Source: Ampullaceana balthica
Taxonomy: Eukaryota; Mollusca; Gastropoda; Lymnaeidae
Reading direction: 5' to 3'
Assembly (NCBI GenBank): GCA_944989445.1
Contig: CALYLW010000127.1
Span: forward strand, 1,030,490 to 1,094,489
Length of the DNA: 64,000 nt
In this document: in pieces, positions 57,001 to 60,499 of the stretch
How the letters are laid out: every line of letters begins with the position of its first letter
How positions within the stretch are numbered: the first letter of the stretch is position 1
Program-made: the position numbers and the translations under genes
The notes under the pieces: model-generated
Database searches by the model: none
Seen by the model: only the letters and a program-made list of their open reading frames with translations
Told to the model about the DNA's origin: nothing

Positions 57001-59482
57001 TGGTGGAACTCCTCCACCTTTTAGTTTGCCGCTAGCTACAGCCACACAGGCAGGGCCTATGGGGGCACCCACAACACCATATGGGGCCCCATTCTTGCCT
57101 GTCATGGCAGCACATCAGGCTCACTCACAGATGATGCACCATCCTATTCAACAGGTCAGTAATTTATTCACAAGAGCAGGGTAGATCTTTTAAAAACTTG
57201 AAATGTTTTTGCAAAGGTTGAAGTGATGAAACAATCTTATGACTTTCGTTCTTCTGAAAAAATAAAGAATGAAGACACTTTTGATCTGACTCAGCCATTG
57301 GATGTTTAATATTAAAATTCTGCTTACATTTGTAGTTAAGTATAAAAGATTTGCTATATTTTTTAAATCATGGGTTTTTTTTGCTCAGCAAATTTATTTG
57401 TCAAAATTTATCCTATATTCGCCATCCTCAAAATACAAGGCAACTTATTAGGTTGACTGAATCAGTTCAACCAACTGAAATTCCTAGATATCCAGGAAAT
57501 TTCCTGAATCTAATTTTTTTTTAAATTTCAATCCAAAGTTAGAAACATCACTCTTTCATTGAAACTAATTTTCAGTTTAATCAATGGTCATAGGTAATGC
57601 TTTCAAATTGTGATCTCCCCTTAAAATTTTGTATAGCCCTCGGGTTGGCAATATCAGTTTTTATCAATGAAAGTAACTTAATTTTTAATTTAACACCCAT
57701 AGAAACAAAGTTTTTGACTATAAATCCCTTATATATGAGACATAACTAAAAGTATTGATTATGTTCAATATAATACACACCGCGCAATAGACTAGCATAA
57801 ACATTTACATGATACATAGAGATAATCTAAAAATTCATTAATTTAATTACAGTACATTTGATCGATCTGAAGTTTTGATAGAATGCATTGTCAGGTGACA
57901 AAAGTTTATGTGCAAAATTTCAGCTCAATAGGATCCTGGGAAGTGGGTCATTTTTTACTTTTGTTTTTTGCTGGACCATGTGACCACGACAGACAAGACT
58001 GAAGTTAAATATAAGGGATTTAAAAATAAAGCTAATTTTGACATTGGAAATTTTCTAAATTGATGTGTATCAAATAAGATTTATTTTATAGTAAATACTG
58101 AAAAGACAAATACCATTTTAACTTTCTCTAAACATCTGGAAACTGAATTGAGTCTTATAGCGCTTGATATGACTGATTGCTTACTGTTAGATCTAATTTT
58201 TAATTTTATTTCACATTAGCAGTGAAATAACTAGTTTATGGAGTGAGTTGTACTTTTTAAAATTATTTTTTACCTGGTTTTCGTGCTAAAATTTAAGCCA
58301 TTACTGTTTTGTAAAGCTGTAATATTTTATGGTTCTGCGGATTGCAATTTTAAAATACATGTTTTTGTAATATCTATATTTGAGCATATGTTTTTAAAAT
58401 TAAAAAAATCCTTGTACTGTACATTTATATTCTATCAAAAGTAGTTGAAATGATGAGAGTAAAAATAAGACTTTCGTTCTTCTGTATTATTTATGAAGCT
58501 AATATAATTCAGATCAACTACTTTTTTTATTAAGTTAGAAGTCAAAGCCAGTAACTAATTTTAAATCTTGTTTGCTAATGATTTTTTATTTATATCTGTA
58601 TATTGCAATATTTTTTAGCAGAATTCCAAACCACTTTATGGATTTAAATCCTAGTTATGGGTAAAATTGTGGCATTTTCTTCAAACAATAAATATTCATC
58701 TTGATAACGATAAACATTACAGAGAGAAAAACACTAACACCTGTTTCAATTTGAGGTAAAAGTGTATACTGAAATAGCATGATGGTAAAACGTTTCTTAC
58801 TTAACTATGATCATCTTTTATAGAAGAAAAATAGTTTAAAAAACTTCTAATTTTTAGCCTGCCTTTTTCTGTTCTTCCCCTATCATGCTCCAGTTTTCTT
58901 GAAATAGCTTTGCACCACCTCTTATTAGAGTTAAGGTATTGTGAAAATATGTGCTAACATGCAAAGAATAAATGAAATTAATAATCAACATTCATTATTC
59001 CTCCCCGAAGTGCTTCTATTTGATACAAACATCTGAAATGGTGCAAAATCTAGGTGGCCTGTGTGGAATTCCAGATTGACAAATCAGTCTTTAAGACTGT
59101 TTGAAGGCCTCTGGTTTAAATTTTTTTAGCCTGGAAAGTGTGTTCAATTTATAAGTTTCTGCAAAGGTTGAAATGATGAATCAATCTTATGACTTTCGTT
59201 CTTCTGCAAAGTCAGTGAAGACATAAAAAAATCTGAATCAGCCATCATTTGCCTCATTAAAAATTTACACAGTATTCATTAACATTATTTTATGATTATA
59301 TTCACACACCTACCCCTTTTCAATATCAATTATTGGGGAAAATGAAACATTGCTTACACTATTTGATTTTATCACTTCAGGATACTAACAGCTCGACCTC
59401 TCGTGGTCTCAATCAACAAGGGAACCAGACAAAGGCCGGAGGAGCCAAATCTTATGGCGCACCACAGTACTGGAACAACTGA
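23825..59482 (+). CDS. UBAP2L: UBAP2/UBAP2L-like protein (lingerer homolog), 23 coding exons
   Basis: Joined exons total 3948 nt (1315 codons plus stop), with every splice phase matching. Drosophila Lingerer is of similar length, and human UBAP2L is about 1.1k residues. The UBA domain lies at about residues 70-112 (KLVTELMELTGKSEDVV, then ALHDAENDADRAVNMLLEG). RGG/RG runs lie at about 145-245, with Trp-Asp-rich linkers at 270-310. The family motif IPASAVEMPG...LQFG is at about 519-545. A Ser/Gln/Tyr-rich disordered stretch covers 671-951, and KAPPNLPPGVP at about 1005 opens the conserved C-terminal half. In animals this family acts in cytoplasmic RNP and stress granules and on translation, binding G3BP/Rasputin and Caprin; arginine methylation occurs on the RGG part (family knowledge). 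The start ATG at 23825 has an in-frame TAA six bases upstream. One co-ortholog is expected in invertebrates; UBAP2 and UBAP2L split in vertebrates. Confidence 0.93.
24144..25365. mobile_element. Non-autonomous DNA element with CAGGCCTGCCAACC ends
   Basis: CAGGCCTGCCAACC at 24144 is mirrored by GGTTGGCAGGCCTG ending at 25365. GAAGAC flanks both sides (24138-24143 and 25366-25371). It sits in the 3' UTR of the LINE. A ~1.15-kb relative occupies 51960-53111 in a later intron, aligned along its whole length. The open frames at 24058-24569 are interrupted and unrecognised. Six clear bases of duplication do not settle the superfamily, but hAT is possible. Confidence 0.75.
25487..26440 (-). pseudogene. 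RTE-type LINE RT, C-terminal part
   Basis: On the minus strand the FADD catalytic box (ADDAALTSHTQIALKQLVN) lies at about 26215-26160. It is followed by DCLPAIFIGGNTLDVVEDF and TYLGSSITSTLSMENEITRI (26090-25960), then LNERRLWWLSHVHRMGPERI and LLYGELATGVRKRGRPCLRY (25695-25580). These are the palm, thumb and C-terminal motifs of an RTE-like element. Frames shift several times. The piggyBac at 26487-29930 separates this part from the N-terminal RT part. Confidence 0.85.
28640..28850 (-). repeat. MITE-like repeat A, core fragment
   Basis: It reads TTAACTTCACCG, GGGCGGGCGGAAAAACAAAA, then CAGATCGATCGAACGTACCG, as in 357-680, without the CT expansion. It is the innermost layer of the intron-1 nest. 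Confidence 0.75.
28915..29330. repeat. Three tandem ~130-bp units
   Basis: Each unit has TTTCAAAAGCTGG, CAACACAGCGCTGA, CAAGYGGGCKGTGAYGTCAC and a GTGGCCYTGTTGGTT-type block. The reverse complement of the same unit occurs inside the MULE-like element at 48480-48535, which indicates its source. Confidence 0.7.
29990..30600 (-). pseudogene. RTE-type LINE RT, N-terminal part
   Basis: Minus-strand frames read MITECDKQMQRWTEYYLELY, then ELSMAIDHLSNGKAPGNDGI, PAEVLKYGKPALLKPLHELI, CDCWEHGHIPQDM, a stop, and NYRGISLLAIVGKAFARVVL with ARLQILAQNVYPESQYGF. This is the start of a non-LTR RT (GKAPGxDGIP, YRGISLL, ESQxGF). It continues the fragment at 25487-26440. The linker upstream to 30912 is present, but no endonuclease is. 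Confidence 0.88.
31460..31570 (+). CDS. UBAP2L: UBAP2L exon 2 (residues 78-114, UBA core)
   Basis: Acceptor AAATTTCAG, donor GTTAGA, phase 0 at both ends. Encodes LMELTGKSEDVVVIALHDAE and the NMLLEGG helix, the heart of the ubiquitin-binding UBA fold. Confidence 0.92.
31733..32075 (+). CDS. UBAP2L: UBAP2L exon 3 (residues 115-229, basic and RG-rich)
   Basis: It encodes GEWREQGGKRKKKV, a charged stretch, then PPRRGRRNGGPPPRLARGRG and RGRPRGRG. Donor GTAATG, phase 1. The acceptor is a NAGNAG (AAGCAG at 31727-31732), so an extra Gln could be included by using 31730. Confidence 0.9.
32354..32423 (+). CDS. UBAP2L: UBAP2L exon 4 (residues 229-252, RGG segment)
   Basis: Acceptor TTTTATAG, donor GTATTA. 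Encodes FGSKRGGGSGRGRFNNSTD, the end of the arginine-glycine region. Phase 1 in, phase 2 out. Confidence 0.87.
32569..33673. mobile_element. MULE-like element with AAGGTTGT ends
   Basis: AAGGTTGTAAAGACCGCTCG at 32569 and GTTAACAACCTT ending at 33673 are inverted. The flanking 10 bp (32559-32568 and 33674-33683) match at 8 of 10 positions. Subterminal GGTTAACCG-type blocks occur in both arms. A sister copy at 48046-49369 has a perfect 10-bp duplication. The ~10-bp target size suggests Mutator-like elements (inference). There is no transposase. Confidence 0.75.
34512..34624 (+). CDS. UBAP2L: UBAP2L exon 5 (residues 252-290)
   Basis: Acceptor TTTTCTTACAG, donor GTATAT. Encodes SFNRVPRFEKNNSQPVEGPE and IDTWTNETAETN. 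Phase 2 in, phase 1 out. The preceding intron (32424-34511) holds the MULE-like element; the following one (34625-35074) shows nothing notable. Confidence 0.88.
35075..35133 (+). CDS. UBAP2L: UBAP2L exon 6 (residues 290-309, Trp/Asp-rich)
   Basis: Acceptor ATTTTTCCAG, donor GTAAGT. Encodes DWDNWNNDTWVNEDDQWTGT, matching the acidic tryptophan-rich linker of UBAP2L family members. Phase 1 in, phase 0 out. Confidence 0.88.
35560..36290 (-). pseudogene. LINE fragment (RT palm/thumb and C-terminus)
   Basis: On the minus strand, DDDCIIYRTIKSEKDSKILQ (about 36275-36215) carries a diverged FADD box. It is followed by a frameshift, MSFHPEKCQLLRV and DAKYLGVLINEKLSWNPHVN, then LGFIKRNFNKCNRDIK and LTLVRPVLEY (36178-35890). 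The sequence ends in SFFPSGIRAWNELPEETK (about 35725-35670). This is the 3' end of a Jockey/CR1/L2-type RT, distinct from the RTE copies above. It lies in the intron between coding exons 6 and 7. 36291-37001 is AT-rich with nothing recognised. Confidence 0.8.
37006..38480 (+). mobile_element. Internally deleted piggyBac-type element
   Basis: TTAA (37002-37005) then CCAGTAACTTCCC opens it. GGGGAAGTTAATGG then TTAA (38481-38484) closes it, so the diverged inverted ends are both next to TTAA. It carries the N- and C-terminal parts of a transposase with the catalytic middle missing. It is unrelated at the ends to the intron-1 piggyBac. Confidence 0.85.
37255..38188 (+). pseudogene. piggyBac transposase lacking its catalytic core
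   Basis: It starts MAFRYLESLVQPSVSN, followed by a Ser/Asp/Asn-rich acidic N-terminus. A frameshift near 37465 leads into NLNPLEIDMFTSGVGPNLDN, LFFPDNLIEIIPDQTNLYA and YINMMFGVHKLPAY. At 37750 it jumps straight to VDRHDQLRSYYPIGR (37754-37798), which normally lies after the DDE core. After further breaks, 37850-38188 reads LNAYILYKNMSR and a Cys-rich tail (CFQCRQKN, CVLCHTHLC, CFAQFHAQ), the C-terminal zinc-binding domain. The deletion removes all catalytic acidic residues. Confidence 0.88.
39071..39162 (+). CDS. UBAP2L: UBAP2L exon 7 (residues 310-340)
   Basis: Acceptor ATTAAAAG, donor GTTAGT. Encodes LEETKVFTPSQMKIPEAEP, matching the family's (S/E)ETK(I/V)FT segment. Phase 0 in, phase 2 out. 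38485-39070 is plain intron. Confidence 0.88.
39286..39418 (+). CDS. UBAP2L: UBAP2L exon 8 (residues 340-384)
   Basis: Acceptor TTTCAACAG, donor GTTAGT. Encodes LDVGSLFIESAKFSKAPDYS and YITQFNQAATESIKNTIG, corresponding to the family segment with TxQFxxAATESIK-like sequence. Phase 2 in, phase 0 out. Confidence 0.88.
39565..39800 (+). repeat. tRNA-derived SINE-like remnant
   Basis: AGTGCGCTCGCCTCACAAGC followed by GCATGGGATCTAGCCC resembles the A and B box region of a tRNA-derived SINE promoter. The body that follows to about 39800 is unrecognised. It is one copy only here, so this is a weak call. Confidence 0.35.
39814..41434. mobile_element. hAT-type non-autonomous element with perfect 8-bp duplication
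   Basis: CAGTGTTTCTCAA at 39814 mirrors TTGAGAAACACTG ending at 41434. TCTTAAAG flanks both ends (39806-39813 and 41435-41442). Inside lie GC-rich subterminal tracts, a pogo-like copy (39896-41331) and MULE-like sequence (40057-40735). No transposase. Confidence 0.9.
39896..41331. mobile_element. pogo-like element, second copy
   Basis: It aligns with 28289-29535 at both ends (GGTTAAGTCG near the left, GAGGTAAGTGGGTTCGACTG at the right). It shares TTCTTCACTCTTTCCTAAGG, where the MULE-like sequence begins, so that insertion predates copying of the pogo-like element. The left terminus is degraded. 40327-40360 has a 15-bp direct duplication. Confidence 0.7.
42453..42854 (+). CDS. UBAP2L: UBAP2L exon 9 (residues 385-518, Ser/Gln-rich)
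   Basis: Acceptor TGTTTTCAG, donor GTACTG, phase 0 at both ends. The 134 residues are dominated by Ser and Gln (SQSTGHGQGG, LSQISQSASQGIS, QQQQQN), ending RPKPQRSKLPPPSK just before the conserved motif of the next exon. 41443-42452 upstream is plain intron. Confidence 0.9.
43005..43430. repeat. Possible MITE with GGCTACCCG-containing ends
   Basis: CTTGTGGCTACCCGTAA near 43030 is mirrored by CGGGTAGCCATTCACAA near 43390, with flanking AAAATT blocks. The match is short and imperfect, and no target duplication is clear. Confidence 0.3.
43525..43682 (+). CDS. UBAP2L: UBAP2L exon 10 (residues 519-571, conserved family motif)
   Basis: Acceptor TTTATGCAG, donor GTATGC. Encodes IPASAVEMPGHIPRNPQLDL and QFGIDFSSESFGF, the signature stretch of UBAP2/UBAP2L/Lingerer proteins (IPA.AVEMPG...L.LQFG). 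This supports the gene call most specifically. Phase 0 in, phase 2 out. Confidence 0.92.
43997..44228 (+). CDS. UBAP2L: UBAP2L exon 11 (residues 571-648)
   Basis: Acceptor CAATTTCAG, donor GTTATA. Ser-rich and disordered: SNHLGQAHVSKPSDGS, QQSSRQSTVFHNSVYTASPP. Phase 2 in, phase 0 out. Confidence 0.87.
44378..44444 (+). CDS. UBAP2L: UBAP2L exon 12 (residues 649-671)
   Basis: Acceptor TTTCTTCAG, donor GTATTA. Encodes LEHKSSPMMSQRSGQINQKL. Phase 0 in, phase 1 out. Confidence 0.82.
44515..44653. mobile_element. 139-bp hAT-like MITE
   Basis: CAGGACCGGCC at 44515 mirrors GGCCGGTCTTG ending at 44653. Flanks ATAAGATT and ATAAGACG agree at 6 of 8 positions. It sits 87 bp before the acceptor of the largest exon. 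Confidence 0.65.
44741..45582 (+). CDS. UBAP2L: UBAP2L exon 13 (residues 671-951, prion-like Ser/Gln/Tyr segment)
   Basis: Acceptor TTCAATTGCAG, donor GTACGT; at 842 nt it is the longest exon. Composition is dominated by Ser, Gln, Pro, Tyr, Asn and Gly, with repeated SQYS units (SQSQYSSGQ, HQSQYSAG, GGQSQYSGYQ) and many QxSYP/SSYQS variants. It ends with the more conserved NKLGESLSKMTLKDTSTL. Low-complexity Tyr/Gln/Ser sequence of this kind drives condensate formation in FUS-type proteins; here that is inference. Phase 1 in, phase 0 out. Confidence 0.92.
45890..46947. mobile_element. hAT-type element with TAGGGGTCTACCGATAT ends
   Basis: TAGGGGTCTACCGATAT at 45890 mirrors ATATCGGTAGACCCCTA ending at 46947. 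AATATAGC flanks both sides exactly (45882-45889 and 46948-46955), an 8-bp duplication. The 3' end region (about 157 bp, with repeated ATATCGGTAATATCGG) is present twice in tandem (46631-46790 and 46791-46947) after a third diverged end near 46625. No transposase. Confidence 0.88.
47085..47410. repeat. Three tandem units of ~110-135 bp
   Basis: Units start at 47085, 47193 and 47328, each opening AAAATTCTTATAATTA and containing GTTAGTTGTCTATTTTTTA. The region is bracketed by copies of a CTATTGGTAGTCGAGTACCA palindrome (45785 and 47498), which suggests a larger element boundary. Confidence 0.75.
47749..47965. repeat. Tandem duplication, ~124-bp unit
   Basis: TTATAAAATACTTTGTGTAC occurs at 47749 and 47871, followed in both by TTTAATATTTCGTATTTATC and GTGGGYGCCA. 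Two copies only. Confidence 0.7.
48046..49369. mobile_element. MULE-like element with perfect 10-bp duplication
   Basis: AAGGTTGTTAAGACCGCTCG at 48046 mirrors GGTTAACCGTTAACAACCTT ending at 49369. ACCCCTTTCT flanks both sides exactly (48036-48045 and 49370-49379). GC-rich subterminal GGACCGGTTAACC blocks are present. 48960-48980 and 49240-49310 hold short direct repeats (GGGGGCTTATTGAAGTT). No transposase frame. Confidence 0.88.
49985..50115. repeat. MULE-like 3' end fragment
   Basis: AACTCCGGGTAATACGCTG through ACTGATAACAACCTTA parallels the right ends at 33600-33673 and 49220-49369. It is a solo end. The rest of the intron (49380-50785) shows nothing recognised. Confidence 0.5.
50786..50945 (+). 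CDS. UBAP2L: UBAP2L exon 14 (residues 952-1005, Ser/Thr-rich)
   Basis: Acceptor TTCCTTAG, donor GTAAGT. Encodes a Ser/Thr-rich run (SASLSTGTTTISSTSTATS) ahead of the conserved C-terminal half; vertebrate homologs have a similar Ser/Thr tract here. Phase 0 in, phase 1 out. Confidence 0.88.
51639..51721 (+). CDS. UBAP2L: UBAP2L exon 15 (residues 1005-1032)
   Basis: Acceptor TTATTCATAG, donor GTAAGT. Encodes SKAPPNLPPGVPLMGQYIMG and MPPFY; the GKAPPNLPPGVP block is highly conserved in UBAP2L proteins. Phase 1 in, phase 0 out. Confidence 0.92.
51846..51911 (+). CDS. UBAP2L: UBAP2L exon 16 (residues 1033-1054)
   Basis: Acceptor TTTTCCAG, donor GTAAAT, phase 0 at both ends. Encodes PPLYGYEADMQLLQQRMPL, matching the family YGYDDLQMLQxRxPL block. 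The intron before it is only 124 nt. Confidence 0.92.
51960..53111. mobile_element. Second copy of the CAGGCCTGCCAACC-type element
   Basis: It aligns along its length with 24144-25365 in the same orientation, with scattered substitutions and a shorter right end (AGCGCCGTGGGGTGCCGCG then GTTGGCAGGTCTG). 53112-54170 after it is intron with no recognised content. Confidence 0.8.
54171..54270 (+). CDS. UBAP2L: UBAP2L exon 17 (residues 1055-1088)
   Basis: Acceptor TTGCATTAG at 54170 keeps the frame; the alternative CAAACAG 7 nt downstream would shift it. Encodes QTGSYYDLGAFSAPGGSALP and TGRDQQQPLTTFS. The YY...TGR(D) pattern is conserved in the family. Donor GTACCA, phase 1 out. Confidence 0.88.
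54350..55395. repeat. Degraded MULE-like element
   Basis: Blocks such as TTTTTTGTTGTGCTGTGGTT, GCAGGGCAGCATACGA and ATATACACGTCATAAC match the 33480-33620 part of the MULE-like element in reverse orientation. GGTTAACCGCTTTTTTAAAT near 55340 matches a subterminal block. Both true ends are eroded. Confidence 0.55.
55417..55499 (+). ncRNA. SNORD59: Box C/D snoRNA, SNORD59/snR54-like, copy 1
   Basis: Terminal stem GGTTGG (55417-55422) pairs with CCAATC (55494-55499). Box C TGATGA is at 55425-55430 and box D CTGA at 55490-55493. The guide TGACTTTCGTTCTT (55444-55457) directly precedes a D'-like CTG. It is complementary to AAGAACGAAAGTCA of 18S rRNA. By the D+5 rule the target is the second A of AAGAA, equivalent to yeast A974/human A1031. 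It lies 82 nt before the acceptor at 55581, typical spacing for intron-processed C/D snoRNAs. Confidence 0.82.
55582..55757 (+). CDS. UBAP2L: UBAP2L exon 18 (residues 1088-1146)
   Basis: Acceptor ATCACAATAG, donor GTAAGT. Encodes GTSADTSKMARVDAQSPNS, then NFHYGYYYPPMFPGAASIQY and PTVFP, matching the family YYxGVPG...FQYGPAVFP-like block. Phase 1 in, phase 0 out. Confidence 0.9.
55867..55960 (+). CDS. UBAP2L: UBAP2L exon 19 (residues 1147-1178)
   Basis: Acceptor ATTTAACAG, donor GTATTG. Encodes IPPVTNAAAHAGTTPTSQFQ and KTYASHVYTTK. Phase 0 in, phase 1 out. Confidence 0.87.
56213..56296 (+). CDS. UBAP2L: UBAP2L exon 20 (residues 1178-1206)
   Basis: Acceptor TTTTTGTCAG, donor GTATGT. Encodes GYDELNQAQDFSKTGYGSSS. 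Phase 1 in, phase 1 out, so it could be skipped without breaking frame. Confidence 0.87.
56638..56690 (+). CDS. UBAP2L: UBAP2L exon 21 (residues 1206-1223)
   Basis: Acceptor CCCTTTTCAG, donor GTTAGA. Encodes AGTSEITPNAYNKTHTQ; the VYNKTxxQ-like end fits the family. Phase 1 in, phase 0 out. Confidence 0.88.
56978..57154 (+). CDS. UBAP2L: UBAP2L exon 22 (residues 1224-1282)
   Basis: Acceptor TATTCTCAG, donor GTCAGT, phase 0 at both ends. Encodes AFDKQGYHGGTPPPFSLPLA and PFLPVMAAHQAHSQMMHHPI. The (S)FxKQGFHxGTPxxFxLP block is strongly conserved in UBAP2L. Confidence 0.93.
57216..57296 (+). ncRNA. SNORD59: Box C/D snoRNA, SNORD59/snR54-like, copy 2
   Basis: Stem GGTTGA (57216-57221) pairs with TCAGCC (57291-57296). 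Box C TGATGA is at 57224-57229. Guide TGACTTTCGTTCTT is followed at once by D' CTGA (57253-57256). A C'-like ATGAAGA is at 57269-57275 and box D CTGA at 57286-57289. This is the copy with all boxes closest to consensus. It lies 61 nt after the donor of exon 22. Confidence 0.88.
57717..58026 (+). mobile_element. MITE-like repeat A, diverged copy in the last intron
   Basis: It is bounded by CTATAAATCCCTTATATATG and ATATAAGGGATTTAAAAA. The core is recognisable (AGTACATTTGATCGATCTGA), but the GA tract is lost. It is about 310 bp and sits between snoRNA copies 2 and 3. Confidence 0.8.
58441..58521 (+). ncRNA. SNORD59: Box C/D snoRNA-like, SNORD59/snR54-like, copy 3 (degenerate box D)
   Basis: A perfect 8-bp terminal stem, GTAGTTGA (58441-58448) with TCAACTAC (58514-58521), encloses box C TGATGA (58451-58456). 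The guide GACTTTCGTTCTT (58469-58481) is followed by CTGT, and the box D position reads CAGA (58510-58513) instead of CTGA. The base opposite the extra A of other copies is changed, leaving 13 nt of 18S complementarity. The intact stem argues for recent function; the CAGA box argues for decay. Confidence 0.65.
59166..59243 (+). ncRNA. SNORD59: Box C/D snoRNA, SNORD59/snR54-like, copy 4
   Basis: Stem GGTTGA (59166-59171) pairs with TCAGCC (59238-59243). Box C TGATGA is at 59174-59179. The guide TGACTTTCGTTCTT (59190-59203) is followed by D'-like CTGC. A C'-like GTGAAGA is at 59214-59220 and box D CTGA at 59233-59236. It is closely similar to copy 2 on both sides of the guide, so it arose by duplication within this intron. 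It ends 137 nt before the last acceptor. Confidence 0.85.
59381..59482 (+). CDS. UBAP2L: UBAP2L exon 23 (residues 1283-1315, stop)
   Basis: Acceptor ATCACTTCAG, phase 0. Encodes DTNSSTSRGLNQQGNQTKAG and KSYGAPQYWNN followed by TGA (59480-59482). The C-terminal K-(S/A)Y...YW(G/N)N ending is characteristic of the family. Confidence 0.93.
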   Translation, partial: DTNSSTSRGLNQQGNQTKAGGAKSYGAPQYWNN

Positions 59483-60480
59483 ACAAGCTTGTTAAAAAAG
59501 CACTAAGAGCTGCCAACTGTCATGGCCAAGATTGAGGAGACAACTACTTAGCTGCTGATACGCGTTCCACACCGGGTTTCATTTAATTACTCCCTATGTT
59601 GTGTGGTTGAGGAACTATTGCCAACCTTATAATACCTTCAGCTCATTTTTAATGCTGTATTTATAAATACACATTCCCCATTTTATGGGAATTTCAAGCT
59701 TGAAGATATTTTTTAAAATTTGTAGTTGTGATGGTATGATAAGGTGGTGACGTTTTCCCCTGAATTTTTTCATATTAAATTTTATTTTGTAGTGTTTGTA
59801 TTACCAAACGTTTTATTCTACTTTGTGTTGTGTATATTTTAGCTGAGTTCCTTGTAAATATTGTTTGTTGTTAATTTGTTGATTGTGTCGGCCAAAGATC
59901 AGAACATTAATTTTTTCTGATTTTGTGTATAAGGATTCAAAATTACAAATATTAGTGTTACTTGGGGTGGAGAAGCCCAAGGACATCAGAGAAGGAAAAA
60001 AAATGTTAGTATAATCAAAATGTCACAGAAATTGTTGAGTTTGAATTACAGACCTTTGCAAATAATTGTCTGCTGTGACAGGATAGTATTGTACCTCAAA
60101 GGTATTTTATCAGTTACAGTACAGATATCTATTTTTGTCTCCTTATAATTTGCCATGTTGTACATAGGCTTGTTTATTTCTTCAGCAGTTATTTTGGTAA
60201 CCATGATGTAGTTGCTTGTTTTCATTTGAGTCTATATTGGATCATACATGTGGTTTTGTTTCATCACACAGAAAGCCAGTCTGAACAGACTTATTTCATG
60301 TAAATAGTGTCCTGTACAGTTTTCAACACAGATTTTTCTTCTCCTAATTTCATTTTACTCCTTAAGTAACAGAATAAAATGAACTGTTGCACTAATTTTA
60401 AAAAAAAACACAGTAATTGTTACTTTTGGGATTATGTGAAAAGTCTTAATAAATGTGTGTAAGATTTGTGTAATAAAATA
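59483..60480 (+). other. UBAP2L: UBAP2L 3' UTR
   Basis: Continuous noncoding sequence after the stop. It is T-rich, with TGTAAATA (59852-59859), a Pumilio-type element in sequence, and TGTATATTTTAG nearby. The end is inferred from the poly(A) signals at 60448 and 60472. Confidence 0.6.
60373..60477 (+). terminator. UBAP2L: Polyadenylation signals
   Basis: AATAAA occurs at 60373-60378, 60448-60453 and 60472-60477, with TGTGTGTAAG between them as a possible GT-rich downstream element. Cleavage is probably at about 60390-60500. Confidence 0.55.
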
Positions 60481-60499
60481 CTGGCTATATATTGCATAA

